This document shows, in pieces, positions 6,986 through 15,145 of a stretch of 20,700 bases of DNA. Source of the stretch: JBBQUP01 sp038212305 (GTDB lineage Bacteria; Bacteroidota; Bacteroidia; Bacteroidales; Marinilabiliaceae); contig JBBQUP010000063.1 in assembly GCA_038212305.1 (NCBI GenBank), forward strand, positions 1 through 20,700, written 5' to 3'. The notes beneath the pieces are model-generated. The model made no database searches. It was given only the letters and a program-made list of their open reading frames with translations, and was not told the origin of the DNA. The translations under genes and the position numbers were made by a program. How positions within the stretch are numbered: the first letter of the stretch is position 1; each line of letters begins with the position of its first letter.

Positions 6986-8617
6986 ATGGTAAAGAAAAAA
7001 GATTATTCGAAGGGGATGCCTGATCCGTCAGCTTTTGTTGATGACATGATTAGTAAATATCCCAATAAAGTGGCTAAAAAACGATTGAAATCAATTGTTG
7101 TTAACACACCACACGAGGAGCAAGAGATTCAATCAAACGTACGCACCATTCCTGGTATTATAACCCAACGTGGTTGTACTTATGCAGGATGTAAAGGTGT
7201 GGTTTTAGGACCAACCCGCGACATTATCAACCTTGTACATGGTCCTATTGGATGCAGTTTTTATGCTTGGTTAACACGTCGTAACCAAACTCGTCCTGAG
7301 GAAGGTGAAGATAACTTCATACCTTATTCATTCTCAACCGATATGCAAGATGAGAACATTGTATTTGGTGGTGAGATAAAACTTAAAGAGGCTATCCGTG
7401 AGGCTTACGAACATTTTAAGCCTTCTGCAATTGGAATCTTCTCAACTTGTCCTGTAGGTTTAATTGGTGATGACGTTCACTCGGTTGCCCGCGACATGAA
7501 AGCGGAGTTAGGAATCAATATTTTTGGATTCTCTTGCGAGGGATACCGAGGTGTATCGCAAAGTGCGGGTCACCATATTGCTAACAATGGCGTTTTTAAA
7601 CATGTGGTTGGATTAAATGATCGTCCTCGTACTGGAAAATATCAGATCAACTTGTTGGGTGAATACAACATTGGTGGCGATGCATTTGAATTGGAGCGTT
7701 TATTCGAAGAGGCTGGCATTGAGTTACTTTCAACTTTTTCGGGAAACTCAACCATTAAAAGTATGGCGTATTCGCACACAGCCGATTTAAACTTGGTAAT
7801 GTGTCACCGATCCATCAACTACATTGCTGAGATGATGGAAGAAAAGTACGGTATTTCTTGGGTTAAGATCAGTTTTATTGGAGCCGAAGGCAGTGCCAAA
7901 GCACTTCGTAAAACAGCTGAGTATTTTGCCGATGCTGAGCTAACAGCTAAAGTTGAAGCCATCATCAAGCGCGAAATGGAAAAAGTGGAAGCAGTTCGTT
8001 CGAAAATTGCTGCTAGAACAAAAGGCAAAACAGCCATGATGTTTGTGGGTGGATCACGCGCTCACCATTATCAGGATTTGTTTAAAGAGCTTGAAATGAA
8101 AGTGCTTTCTGCTGGTTATGAGTTTGCTCACCGCGATGATTACGAAGGTCGTCATGTGATACCAAGCATTAAAATTGATGCCGATTCACGTAACATCGAG
8201 GAGATTGAGGTAACCAAGGATTTAAAACGCTATCGCGAGGATTTGAAAACCAAAAAAGCCGAACTCGAAAAAGAAGGTTACAAATTCAGTGATTATACTG
8301 GTATGATGGGCGAAATGGCCGAGAACTCATTGGTTATTGATGATGTATCGCACCACGAAACTGAAAAATTGATTGAATACTTTAAGCCCGATGTGATTTG
8401 CGCTGGTATCAAAGAAAAATATGTGGTTCAAAAATCGGGTGTGCCTCTCAAGCAGCTTCATAGCTACGATTATGGTGGTCCTTACGCAGGATTCGAAGGT
8501 GCAATAAATTTCTATGTTGAAATGGAAAGAATGCTTTGCACCGACATATGGAAAATGGTGAAAGCTCCCTGGCAAGGTGAGCCCGAGATTGTTGGAAGTA
8601 TGAGTATTAACGCTTAA
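6986..8617 (+). CDS. nifD: Nitrogenase molybdenum-iron protein alpha chain
   Basis: The 543-residue NifD carries FeMo-co and half of each P-cluster. Visible are P-cluster cysteines C64 (QRGCTYAGC), C90 (HGPIGC) and C155 (STCPVG), Q192 and H196 in VSQSAGHH (Azotobacter Q191 and H195), FeMo-co ligand C273 (VMCHRS) and H492 (QLHSYDYGG). It is about 50 residues longer than Azotobacter NifD because of a charged insertion at roughly 385-455, with RYREDLKTKKAELEKEGYKF in it. This matches the insertion known in Clostridium pasteurianum-type NifD. No anfG/vnfG-like gene follows, which supports the Mo type. The gene is spaced 11 bases from nifI2 and 18 from nifK. Confidence 0.97.
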   Translation: MVKKKDYSKGMPDPSAFVDDMISKYPNKVAKKRLKSIVVNTPHEEQEIQSNVRTIPGIITQRGCTYAGCKGVVLGPTRDIINLVHGPIGCSFYAWLTRRNQTRPEEGEDNFIPYSFSTDMQDENIVFGGEIKLKEAIREAYEHFKPSAIGIFSTCPVGLIGDDVHSVARDMKAELGINIFGFSCEGYRGVSQSAGHHIANNGVFKHVVGLNDRPRTGKYQINLLGEYNIGGDAFELERLFEEAGIELLSTFSGNSTIKSMAYSHTADLNLVMCHRSINYIAEMMEEKYGISWVKISFIGAEGSAKALRKTAEYFADAELTAKVEAIIKREMEKVEAVRSKIAARTKGKTAMMFVGGSRAHHYQDLFKELEMKVLSAGYEFAHRDDYEGRHVIPSIKIDADSRNIEEIEVTKDLKRYREDLKTKKAELEKEGYKFSDYTGMMGEMAENSLVIDDVSHHETEKLIEYFKPDVICAGIKEKYVVQKSGVPLKQLHSYDYGGPYAGFEGAINFYVEMERMLCTDIWKMVKAPWQGEPEIVGSMSINA

Positions 8618-8635
8618 TTATAGGAGGATTGACTT

Positions 8636-10018
8636 ATGTTACTTCGACATACAACAGATAAAGTAAAGGAAAGAAAGGCATTAACGGTTAACCCTGCTAA
8701 AACTTGTCAGCCAGTGGGCGCAATGTACGCTGCCTTAGGTGTACATGGATGTTTGCCGCACAGTCACGGTTCGCAAGGTTGCTGCTCATATCACCGTAGT
8801 GTTTTAACACGACACTATAAAGAGCCTGTAATGGCGGCTACCAGCTCGTTTACCGAAGGTTCTTCGGTGTTTGGCGGACAGGCGAACTTATTGCAAGCCA
8901 TTGGCACCATTTTTTCGGTGTATGATCCACAAATTATTGCTGTTCACTCAACTTGTTTAAGTGAAACCATTGGTGATGATTTAGGACAGATTACCAAAAA
9001 AGCATCATCAGACGGACAAGTTCCTGAAGGAAAGCATTTGGTTTACGCACCAACTCCAAGTTATGTTGGTTCACACGTTACCGGATATGCCAACATGTTA
9101 GAGGGATTTGTAAAATATTTCCCAACTAACACAGGTGAGTTAAACCGGCAGTTAAATATTTTGGCTGGTTGGGTTGAGCCATCGGATATGCGCGAGATTA
9201 AACGCATTTTGGGAGTGATGGGTATCAAATCGGTTCTGTTACCCGATACTTCTGATGTACTTGATGCACCCATGACTGGAAAATTCGAGATGTATCCAAA
9301 AGGAGGAACTACCATTCCGCAAATGGTTAAAATGGGCGATAGCATGTACACACTTGGGTTAGGTGAGTGGGGTACAAGTAAAGCCGCCATTGCTTTAGAT
9401 AATAATTGCAAGGTGAAATTCGATATTCTCGACATCCCTATTGGAATTAAAGGAACTGATCGATTTATTCAGGCACTTAGTAAAACAGGATGTGTTTCAA
9501 TACCTGATTCAATTGGTAATGAACGCGGACAATTGGTTGATGCCATAACCGATATGCATCAGTATTTATACTGCAAGCGTGTTGCGGTTTGGGGCGATCC
9601 TGATAATATTATTCCATTAATCGAGTTTTTGGTCGATATGGCTATGAAACCCGTTTACATTGTGTCGGGTACGCCAGGAAAGCAATTCGATAAACGTATA
9701 GCCGACGTGTTGGGCGATAAGGTTCCCGAAGCAAAATATAAAAATGGGCCACAAGCCGATATGTATTTAATGCATCAGTGGATTAAAGAGAATCCGGTTG
9801 ACTTGCTAATTGGAAATACCTACGGTAAATACATTGCTCGCGACGAGAATATACCTTTCGTGCGCATGGGATTCCCAATCATCGATAGAATTGGACATAG
9901 CTACTTCCCAACAATTGGTTACATGGGCGGACTGCGAATTCTTGAGAAAATACTTGGTGCGTTAATGGATAAAGAAGATGCAACTTGTATCGAAGAGAAA
10001 TTTGAATTAGTAATGTAA
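8636..10018 (+). CDS. nifK: Nitrogenase molybdenum-iron protein beta chain
   Basis: The 460-residue NifK pairs with NifD as an alpha2-beta2 tetramer. P-cluster cysteines are C24 (KTCQPVGA), C49 (HGSQGC) and C107 (STCLSE). It lacks the N-terminal extension of about 50-60 residues found in Azotobacter NifK (523 residues), as in clostridial enzymes. The start ATG follows TAGGAGGATT (8622-8631), a strong Shine-Dalgarno-like sequence that is unusual among the genes here and may help match NifK to NifD output. The structural operon part ends here; a repeat-filled spacer of 262 bases precedes nifE. Confidence 0.97.
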   Translation: MLLRHTTDKVKERKALTVNPAKTCQPVGAMYAALGVHGCLPHSHGSQGCCSYHRSVLTRHYKEPVMAATSSFTEGSSVFGGQANLLQAIGTIFSVYDPQIIAVHSTCLSETIGDDLGQITKKASSDGQVPEGKHLVYAPTPSYVGSHVTGYANMLEGFVKYFPTNTGELNRQLNILAGWVEPSDMREIKRILGVMGIKSVLLPDTSDVLDAPMTGKFEMYPKGGTTIPQMVKMGDSMYTLGLGEWGTSKAAIALDNNCKVKFDILDIPIGIKGTDRFIQALSKTGCVSIPDSIGNERGQLVDAITDMHQYLYCKRVAVWGDPDNIIPLIEFLVDMAMKPVYIVSGTPGKQFDKRIADVLGDKVPEAKYKNGPQADMYLMHQWIKENPVDLLIGNTYGKYIARDENIPFVRMGFPIIDRIGHSYFPTIGYMGGLRILEKILGALMDKEDATCIEEKFELVM

Positions 10019-10158
10019 TTACATCTAAAGAGTTTTTTTTCTCAGTGTGATTTTAGGAGGCAGGGGCTTTGTTTCATTATGGTTATCGGAATCTTCCCCT
10101 CTTCAAAACCCAGTAAGCATATTTGTTTCGATGCTCCTGTTGCCTGAAATTAGATAAT
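10019..10158. other. Non-coding first half of the nifK-nifE spacer
   Basis: No ORF is seen. GAG and CTC flank a T8 run near 10031-10044, and the short pair AGCAT/ATGCT lies near 10117-10136. Neither is a convincing terminator, so readthrough from nifK to nifE is possible. Confidence 0.3.
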
Positions 10159-10217
10159 GTGCTAATGTGCTGATGTGCTAATGTGCTAATGTGCTAATGT
10201 GATGATGTGCTAATGTG
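10159..10217 (+). repeat. GTGCTAAT octamer tandem array (7 copies)
   Basis: Seven consecutive 8-bp units from 10159 to 10214 follow GTGCTAAT with small variants (GTGCTGAT, GTGATGAT), plus a partial GTG. The same octamer recurs four times at 13021-13052. No spacers lie between the units, so this is a microsatellite-like array and not CRISPR. Confidence 0.95.
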
Positions 10218-10237
10218 AAAACCCTAAATCCCTTAAA

Positions 10238-10275
10238 TCTCGATACTTGATACTCACATCTCGATACTAAAAAAC
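10238..10275 (+). repeat. 38-nt GATACT repeat directly upstream of nifE
   Basis: It contains three GATACT units and ends GATACTAAAAAAC five bases before the nifE ATG. A copy with only three differences (all C to T) lies at 15108-15145, directly against the nifV ATG. A shorter piece, TTGATACTAAAAAA, is at 13097-13110 upstream of nifB. Confidence 0.9.
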
Positions 10276-10280
10276 CAGCC

Positions 10281-11612
10281 ATGATAGACATACTAAAAGA
10301 GCGTAAGAAACAGGTGATGACGATTGGTACTGACAATCAGGAACTGGTTTGTGATACAAAGAGTACTGCTGGATCGGTTAGTCAGCGTGCCTGTGTTTTT
10401 TGTGGTTCGCGAGTGGTGCTGTATCCCATTGCCGATGCCTTGCACTTAATACATGGCCCAATAGGATGCGCTGCTTATACGTGGGATATCCGAGGTGCAT
10501 TGTCTTCAGGGCCTCAATTACATCGTTTAAGTTTTTCAACCGATTTAGGCGAAAAAGATGTGGTATTTGGTGGTGAGCCAAAACTTTATAAAGCGCTTTG
10601 CGAGTTAATTGATGCCTACAAACCTAAAGCTGCTTTCGTTTATTCAACCTGTATTGTGGGAGTTATTGGCGATGATGTAGAAGCCATTTGTAAAAAAGTA
10701 AGTCTCGAAAAAGGCTTGGATGTGTTGCCTGTTATGGCCGAAGGATTTAAAGGCACTAAAAAAGATGGTTACAAGGCAGCTTGTTTGGCCTTGTCGAAAC
10801 TTATTGGAACCGATACCGAATATGTAGCTCCTCCTTTTAGTATTAATATTTTAGGCGATTTTAACCTCGCTGGCGAATACTGGATGTTAAACGAGTATTA
10901 CAAACAAATGGGGGTTAACATCCTTAGTTGCTTAACGGGCGATGGACGGGTGGATGATATCCGCAAAGCGCATAAAGCGTCGCTTAATGTGGTTCAATGT
11001 AGTGGCAGCATGATGTCGCTAGCCAAGGAGATGAAAGAAAAATACGGCATTCCTTTTATTAAAGTATCCTATTTTGGCATCGAAGATATGTCGGATGCAC
11101 TTTATGAAGTGGCTCGATTTTTCGATAATAAAGATTTTATGAACAATGCACGTTTGCTTGTTAGCGAGCAACTTCAGGAGTTAATACCAGCATTGTTACC
11201 TTATAAAAAAGATTTAGCTGGTAAAAAAGCGGCCATATACGTGGGTGGAGCATTTAAAGCCATCAGTTTGGTTAAGGCGCTTCGCTTGATAGGCATGGAA
11301 ACCACAGTGGTGGGTTCACAAACGGGTAACGACGATGATTATAAGTTGCTCAAGAAGTTGTGCGACCTAGGAACCATCATCGTGGATGACTCAAACCCCA
11401 ATGAACTTTCGGATTTTGTGAAGCAAACAGGAGCGCATCTGTTTATTGGAGGAGTAAAAGAGCGACCCATTGCACATAAGATAGGCATTGGTTTTTGCGA
11501 TCATAACCACGAACGCAAAGAGGCATTAGCCGGTTACGAAGGCATGCTGAATTTTGCAAAAGAGGTACATGCCTCGGTGATGAGTCCTGTTTGGAAATTT
11601 ATTAAAAAATAA
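10281..11612 (+). CDS. nifE: Nitrogenase FeMo-cofactor scaffold protein NifE
   Basis: A 443-residue NifD paralogue that forms the NifEN scaffold, where the NifB product is converted to FeMo-co by adding Mo and homocitrate. Cysteines C38 (RACVFCG), C63 (HGPIGC) and C124 (STCIVG) match the [4Fe-4S]-binding positions of NifE. The substrate-site motifs of NifD (QSAGHH) are absent; GFKGTKKDGY stands there instead, as in NifE. C271-equivalent chemistry is not assumed. The C-terminus GYEGMLNFAKEV matches the NifE/NifD ending. Five bases separate its stop from the nifN ATG, indicating co-translation. Confidence 0.96.
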   Translation: MIDILKERKKQVMTIGTDNQELVCDTKSTAGSVSQRACVFCGSRVVLYPIADALHLIHGPIGCAAYTWDIRGALSSGPQLHRLSFSTDLGEKDVVFGGEPKLYKALCELIDAYKPKAAFVYSTCIVGVIGDDVEAICKKVSLEKGLDVLPVMAEGFKGTKKDGYKAACLALSKLIGTDTEYVAPPFSINILGDFNLAGEYWMLNEYYKQMGVNILSCLTGDGRVDDIRKAHKASLNVVQCSGSMMSLAKEMKEKYGIPFIKVSYFGIEDMSDALYEVARFFDNKDFMNNARLLVSEQLQELIPALLPYKKDLAGKKAAIYVGGAFKAISLVKALRLIGMETTVVGSQTGNDDDYKLLKKLCDLGTIIVDDSNPNELSDFVKQTGAHLFIGGVKERPIAHKIGIGFCDHNHERKEALAGYEGMLNFAKEVHASVMSPVWKFIKK

Positions 11613-11617
11613 GCGCC

Positions 11618-13003
11618 ATGGAAAAACTACCTTATTTAACCGAGCGTAAGTCGTTTGTTGCCACGCGCAATGCCTGCAAGCTGTGTACTCCACTGGGTGC
11701 CAGTTTGGTTTACAAAGGCATCGAAGGGTGTGTTCCACTTATTCACGGCTCTCAAGGTTGCGCTACCTATATCAGGCGATACATTATTAGTCACTTTCGC
11801 GAACCAGTTGACATTGCGTCATCAAACTTTAGCGAGGAGACAACCATATTTGGTGGAGGTGGCAATCTTTCGGTGGCAATCAACAATGTCACCAATCAAT
11901 ATAAGCCAAAGGTAATTGGCATAGCCAGTACTTGTTTAAGCGAAACCATTGGCGAAGATGTCGATGGAATGATAAGAGACATCAGAGCGAAAAATAGTCA
12001 TGATGATGTGACCCTAATTTCTGCCTCCACGCCAAGTTACAGAGGTAGTCATATTGATGGGTTTCACACAGCAGTTTTAGCAGTGGTTGAGAAAATAGCT
12101 CAGAAAGGCGATGTAGATGGTGGGTTAAATCTCTTCCCTGGAATGATTTCACCTGCTGATATTCGTTATTTGAAAGAGGTTTTATATCAATACGGCATCG
12201 AAAATTCGTTGCTGCCCGATTATTCCGATAGTTTGGATAATCCCACTTGGGATACCTATCATCGCATTCCTGAAGGTGGCACGCCAATAAGCGATATTAA
12301 GAAAATGGGAAGTGCCAAAGCCTCCATAGAGTTTGGTAGGTTGCACGGCGTTGCAGTCGATAAGCACCAATGTGCCACTGCATCATCGTGGCTTGAGAAA
12401 AACCTTGAAGTACCTGCAACCATTCTTCCACTCCCAATTGGCGTTAATTTAACCGATCGATTTATAGATACTTTAAATAGTATCTATAACATAGAAACGC
12501 CCGAATACATTACAAAGGAGCGCGGACGATTAATCGATAGTTACATCGATGGTCATAAGTATGTGTTTGGCAAACGTGTCGTGGTTTATGGTGATGAGGA
12601 TTTTGTGGTTTCAATGGCAGCATTTCTCGATGAGATAGGAGTAGAGGTAATATTAGTTGCATCGGGAGGTAAAAACAACACCATGAAACGCGAGATAGAA
12701 GCGCTTTGTCCTGAGAAAGGTTCATCAACAGCGGTACACGATGATATTGACTTTGAGCACATCAGCGAATTTTGTCACGACCATACACCCGATCTGCTGA
12801 TTGGTAACAGTAAAGGTTATTACATCGCCCGTGAGTTAGAGATACCGCTCATCAGAGTTGGATTTCCCGTTCACGACCGATTTGGCGGTCAGCGCATTTT
12901 GCATGTTGGCTATCGTGGTGCTCAACAATTGTACGACACCATTGTAAATGCTATCATCGAACAAAAACAACGATTATCACCAGTGGGGTATAAGTATATT
13001 TAG
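11618..13003 (+). CDS. nifN: Nitrogenase FeMo-cofactor scaffold protein NifN
   Basis: A 461-residue NifK paralogue and partner of NifE. The NifK-like motifs remain: NACKLCTPLGA (C20, C23), HGSQGC (C48), IASTCLSETIGED (C106) and TPSYRGSHIDGF. The C-terminal half (LLIGNSKGYYIARE, RVGFPVHDRFG) follows NifK/NifN. Its divergence from the NifK in the same window, together with its place after nifE, supports NifN over a second NifK. No NifX domain is fused to it. It is followed by octamer and heptamer repeats before nifB. Confidence 0.95.
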   Translation: MEKLPYLTERKSFVATRNACKLCTPLGASLVYKGIEGCVPLIHGSQGCATYIRRYIISHFREPVDIASSNFSEETTIFGGGGNLSVAINNVTNQYKPKVIGIASTCLSETIGEDVDGMIRDIRAKNSHDDVTLISASTPSYRGSHIDGFHTAVLAVVEKIAQKGDVDGGLNLFPGMISPADIRYLKEVLYQYGIENSLLPDYSDSLDNPTWDTYHRIPEGGTPISDIKKMGSAKASIEFGRLHGVAVDKHQCATASSWLEKNLEVPATILPLPIGVNLTDRFIDTLNSIYNIETPEYITKERGRLIDSYIDGHKYVFGKRVVVYGDEDFVVSMAAFLDEIGVEVILVASGGKNNTMKREIEALCPEKGSSTAVHDDIDFEHISEFCHDHTPDLLIGNSKGYYIARELEIPLIRVGFPVHDRFGGQRILHVGYRGAQQLYDTIVNAIIEQKQRLSPVGYKYI

Positions 13004-13020
13004 GAAGAGAGGAAGATAAT

Positions 13021-13095
13021 GTGCTAATGTGCTAATGTGCTAATGTGCTAATGAGAAAACTTTAAACTTTAAACTTTAAACTCAAAACTCAAAAC
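13021..13095 (+). repeat. GTGCTAAT array (4 copies) plus AAACTTT-type repeats
   Basis: Four exact GTGCTAAT units (13021-13052) are followed by ACTTTAA / AAACTTT heptamers and AAAACTC units to about 13095. It sits 18 bases after the nifN stop and uses the same octamer as the nifK-nifE spacer. Confidence 0.9.
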
Positions 13096-13185
13096 TTTGA
13101 TACTAAAAAAGAGACATAAGACTAAACTCCTAAACAACTAACCTCTTCTCCTCCAAGAAATTACTAACAAATAAAACTTAACATT

Positions 13186-14457
13186 ATGGCAAATCTGGAA
13201 CTTAACTTCAAAAACCATCCATGTTTTAATAAAGATGCGCATCATCAGTTTGCCAGAGTGCATTTACCTGTGGCGCCACAGTGTAACGTTAAGTGCAACT
13301 ACTGCAATCGCAAGTTCGATTGTGTGAATGAGAGTCGACCTGGAGTGACCAGTCATGTGTTATCGCCTGAGCAATCATTGGACTATCTCGATAAGTTAAT
13401 GGTTGTGATGCCAAACATTGCTGTCGTAGGCATTGCAGGTCCTGGTGATCCGTTTGCCAACGCCGATAAAACCATGGAGACGCTTCGTTTGGTGCGTAAA
13501 TCGTATCCTCAAATGTTGTTGTGCGTATCAACCAACGGTTTAAATGTAATGCCTTATATCGATGAGTTGGCCGAGTTGCAAGTATCGCATGTAACCATCA
13601 CCGTTAATGCTGTTGATCCTGCTATTGCTTCTAAAATGTACAGCTGGGCTCGTTCCGAAAAGCGTGGCTATTTTGGCGAAGATGTGGGTAAGTTAATGCT
13701 CGAAAAACAGTTGGCTGCCATCGATAAGTTAAAAGAAGTAGGAATTACCGTAAAAATAAATACCATCATCGTGCCTGGTGTGAACGATCATCACGTGGAA
13801 GAGGTGGCTAAATACATGGCATCGAAAGGTGTTGACTTGATGAATACCATCCCTTTGTTTCCTGTTGAAAGCACACCGTTTGGCGTTTACGAAGAACCGT
13901 CGGCAGAACTCATGAAAAGCATCCGCGAACAAGTAGGTGCGCACCTAAAACCCATGACTCACTGTGCTCGTTGTAGAGCCGATGCAGCTGGTTTACTTGG
14001 GCAGGACAGTGCCGAGGCCATGCGATTGCTCTCTGAATCGTCGAAACTGGTGATCGAAGATGGACATGAGCGTCCTTATGTGGCAGTTGCCAGTAACGAA
14101 GGTATTTTGGTTAATCAACATCTAGGCGAAGCCGAACGGTTATACATTTTCCGTGAAACCCCCAATGGATATAAGGTAGTCGCTCAACGTGCCACACCAG
14201 TTTCTGGTAGCGGTAACGAGCGATGGGTAGAGTTGTCAAATATATTATCCGACTGTAAAGCCATTTTGGTGGGTGGAATTGGCCCAAAACCATCGGCAAT
14301 CCTTGGTAAGAGTGGTGTTCGAGTGGTGGAGATGAGCGGACTAATCGACGAAGGCCTCGAATCGGTTTACAAGGGCAAAGAGTTACGCACCGTTTGTAAA
14401 GCCGATGTGTTCAAATGCGGATCGAGCTGTAGCGGCACTGCTTCGGGTTGTGGTTAA
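13186..14457 (+). CDS. nifB: Radical SAM FeMo-cofactor synthase NifB with C-terminal NifX-like domain
   Basis: The 423-residue NifB builds the [8Fe-9S-C] core (NifB-co) by radical SAM chemistry with carbide insertion. The radical SAM triad C33-x3-C37-x2-C40 (CNVKCNYC) is at the N-terminus. GIAGPGDPFAN is the SAM-binding GxGxP-type strand, and C260/C263 (HCARCRADAAG) ligate an accessory cluster. From about residue 293 (RPYVAVASNEGILVNQHLGE) to about 408 follows a NifX/NafY-like cofactor-carrier domain, so this is the two-domain NifB. The tail is Cys-rich (CGSSCSGTASGCG). The fusion may stand in for a separate nifX, which is not in the window. Spacers before and after are repeat-rich. Confidence 0.97.
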   Translation: MANLELNFKNHPCFNKDAHHQFARVHLPVAPQCNVKCNYCNRKFDCVNESRPGVTSHVLSPEQSLDYLDKLMVVMPNIAVVGIAGPGDPFANADKTMETLRLVRKSYPQMLLCVSTNGLNVMPYIDELAELQVSHVTITVNAVDPAIASKMYSWARSEKRGYFGEDVGKLMLEKQLAAIDKLKEVGITVKINTIIVPGVNDHHVEEVAKYMASKGVDLMNTIPLFPVESTPFGVYEEPSAELMKSIREQVGAHLKPMTHCARCRADAAGLLGQDSAEAMRLLSESSKLVIEDGHERPYVAVASNEGILVNQHLGEAERLYIFRETPNGYKVVAQRATPVSGSGNERWVELSNILSDCKAILVGGIGPKPSAILGKSGVRVVEMSGLIDEGLESVYKGKELRTVCKADVFKCGSSCSGTASGCG

Positions 14458-14732
14458 TGGATTTAGTTTAGGGGTTTGGAGTTTAGAAAGGTTTAGTGGT
14501 TTATGTGTTTAGGTTCGTTTAACAGTTTTTTGATGTATCACTAATCGCAAAAATAATTTACTCTCATAAGCCCAACCCTTATAAACTTTAAACCTCTAAA
14601 CCTTGATATATAAACAACAAACCTATAAACCCATAAACTCCTAAAATATCATCCTAAACCTATAAACCCCTAAACCCCCAACTATAAACCCCTAAACAAC
14701 TCAACAAATAAACTCCTCAAAAAAATAATACC
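14458..14732. repeat. nifB-ferredoxin spacer with G/T-rich and A/C-rich low-complexity arms
   Basis: The left part (14463-14513) is built of TTTAGGGGTTT / GGTTTAG-like words and the right part (14580-14700) of TAAACCCCTAAAC / CCTATAAACC words. The two parts are therefore largely complementary and could fold back on each other in RNA. A short non-repetitive piece with TTTTTTGATG lies near 14525. No ORF is seen. Confidence 0.8.
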
Positions 14733-15038
14733 ATGAAAAAACCAGATTTCCATTTCTTAGTATGCAATTCGTTCAGAGTTGCTGGCGATGCACAAGGCTA
14801 TTGCAACAAAAAAGGCGCTATCGATATGGTGCAGTATTTAATGGAAGAGTGCAGCGACAGAGGCATGAACGTCGTAGTGTCAACTACTGCTTGCCTAAAT
14901 GTGTGTTCGCAAGGCCCTGTTATGGTTGTGCATCCAAATAATTTTTGGTACGGTGGCGTAACAACCGATCGCATCGATGAAATTTTAGATGCCCTAGAAA
15001 ATAACGAGGCTGTTGAAGATTATATTATTGCGGATTAG
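14733..15038 (+). CDS. [2Fe-2S] thioredoxin-fold (Shethna-type) ferredoxin
   Basis: A 101-residue protein with ligands C11, C24, C54 and C58 (C-x12-C-x29-C-x3-C) in FLVCNSFRVAG, QGYCNKKG and TTACLNVCSQGP, and the following VMVVHPNNFWYGGVT. This is the homodimeric [2Fe-2S] ferredoxin family of Clostridium pasteurianum (2FeCpFd) and Azotobacter FeSII (Shethna protein II). The clostridial protein has been linked to nitrogenase and the Azotobacter one gives conformational O2 protection. The location between nifB and nifV supports a nitrogenase role, either electron transfer or protection; sequence alone does not decide which. No membrane segment or signal is seen. The start ATG 14733 has an A-rich leader. 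Confidence 0.9.
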   Translation: MKKPDFHFLVCNSFRVAGDAQGYCNKKGAIDMVQYLMEECSDRGMNVVVSTTACLNVCSQGPVMVVHPNNFWYGGVTTDRIDEILDALENNEAVEDYIIAD

Positions 15039-15050
15039 GGTTGAAAAATA

Positions 15051-15107
15051 GACACAAGATGTGAGACACAAGACACAAGATTAAGAGAAGAGTACTAATA
15101 TCTCATA
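15051..15107 (+). repeat. GACACAAGA-type repeats before nifV
   Basis: GACACAAGA occurs at 15051, 15065 (GACACAAGA) and 15072 with short interruptions, then an AG-rich link leads into the 38-nt GATACT repeat. This is the fourth inter-cistron spacer of the cluster filled with short repeats. Confidence 0.75.
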
Positions 15108-15145
15108 TCTTGATACTTGATACTCATATCTTGATACTAAAAAAC
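15108..15145 (+). repeat. 38-nt GATACT repeat directly upstream of nifV
   Basis: Second copy of the segment before nifE (10238-10275), with three C/T differences. It ends GATACTAAAAAAC immediately before the nifV ATG at 15146, so it occupies the ribosome-binding region. Confidence 0.9.

Noticed and set aside
6784..7023. 79-codon ORF overlapping nifI2 and nifD
   Set aside because: It is a shadow frame inside two confidently identified genes.
6986..10018. Alternative (V or Fe-only) nitrogenase
   Set aside because: No delta subunit gene (vnfG/anfG) follows nifD, and the nifEN, nifB and nifV context with NifD-type ligands supports the Mo enzyme.
10159..10217. Possible CRISPR array
   Set aside because: The units are 8 bp and directly adjacent, with no spacers and no cas genes in the window.
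14580..14712. Telomere-like repeats (TAAACCCC words)
   Set aside because: The words are irregular and internal to an operon on what appears to be a bacterial chromosome; there is no sign of a replicon end.
15110..15145. TTG start extending NifV by 12 residues
   Set aside because: The extension lies in the GATACT repeat, and the family start aligns with the ATG at 15146.
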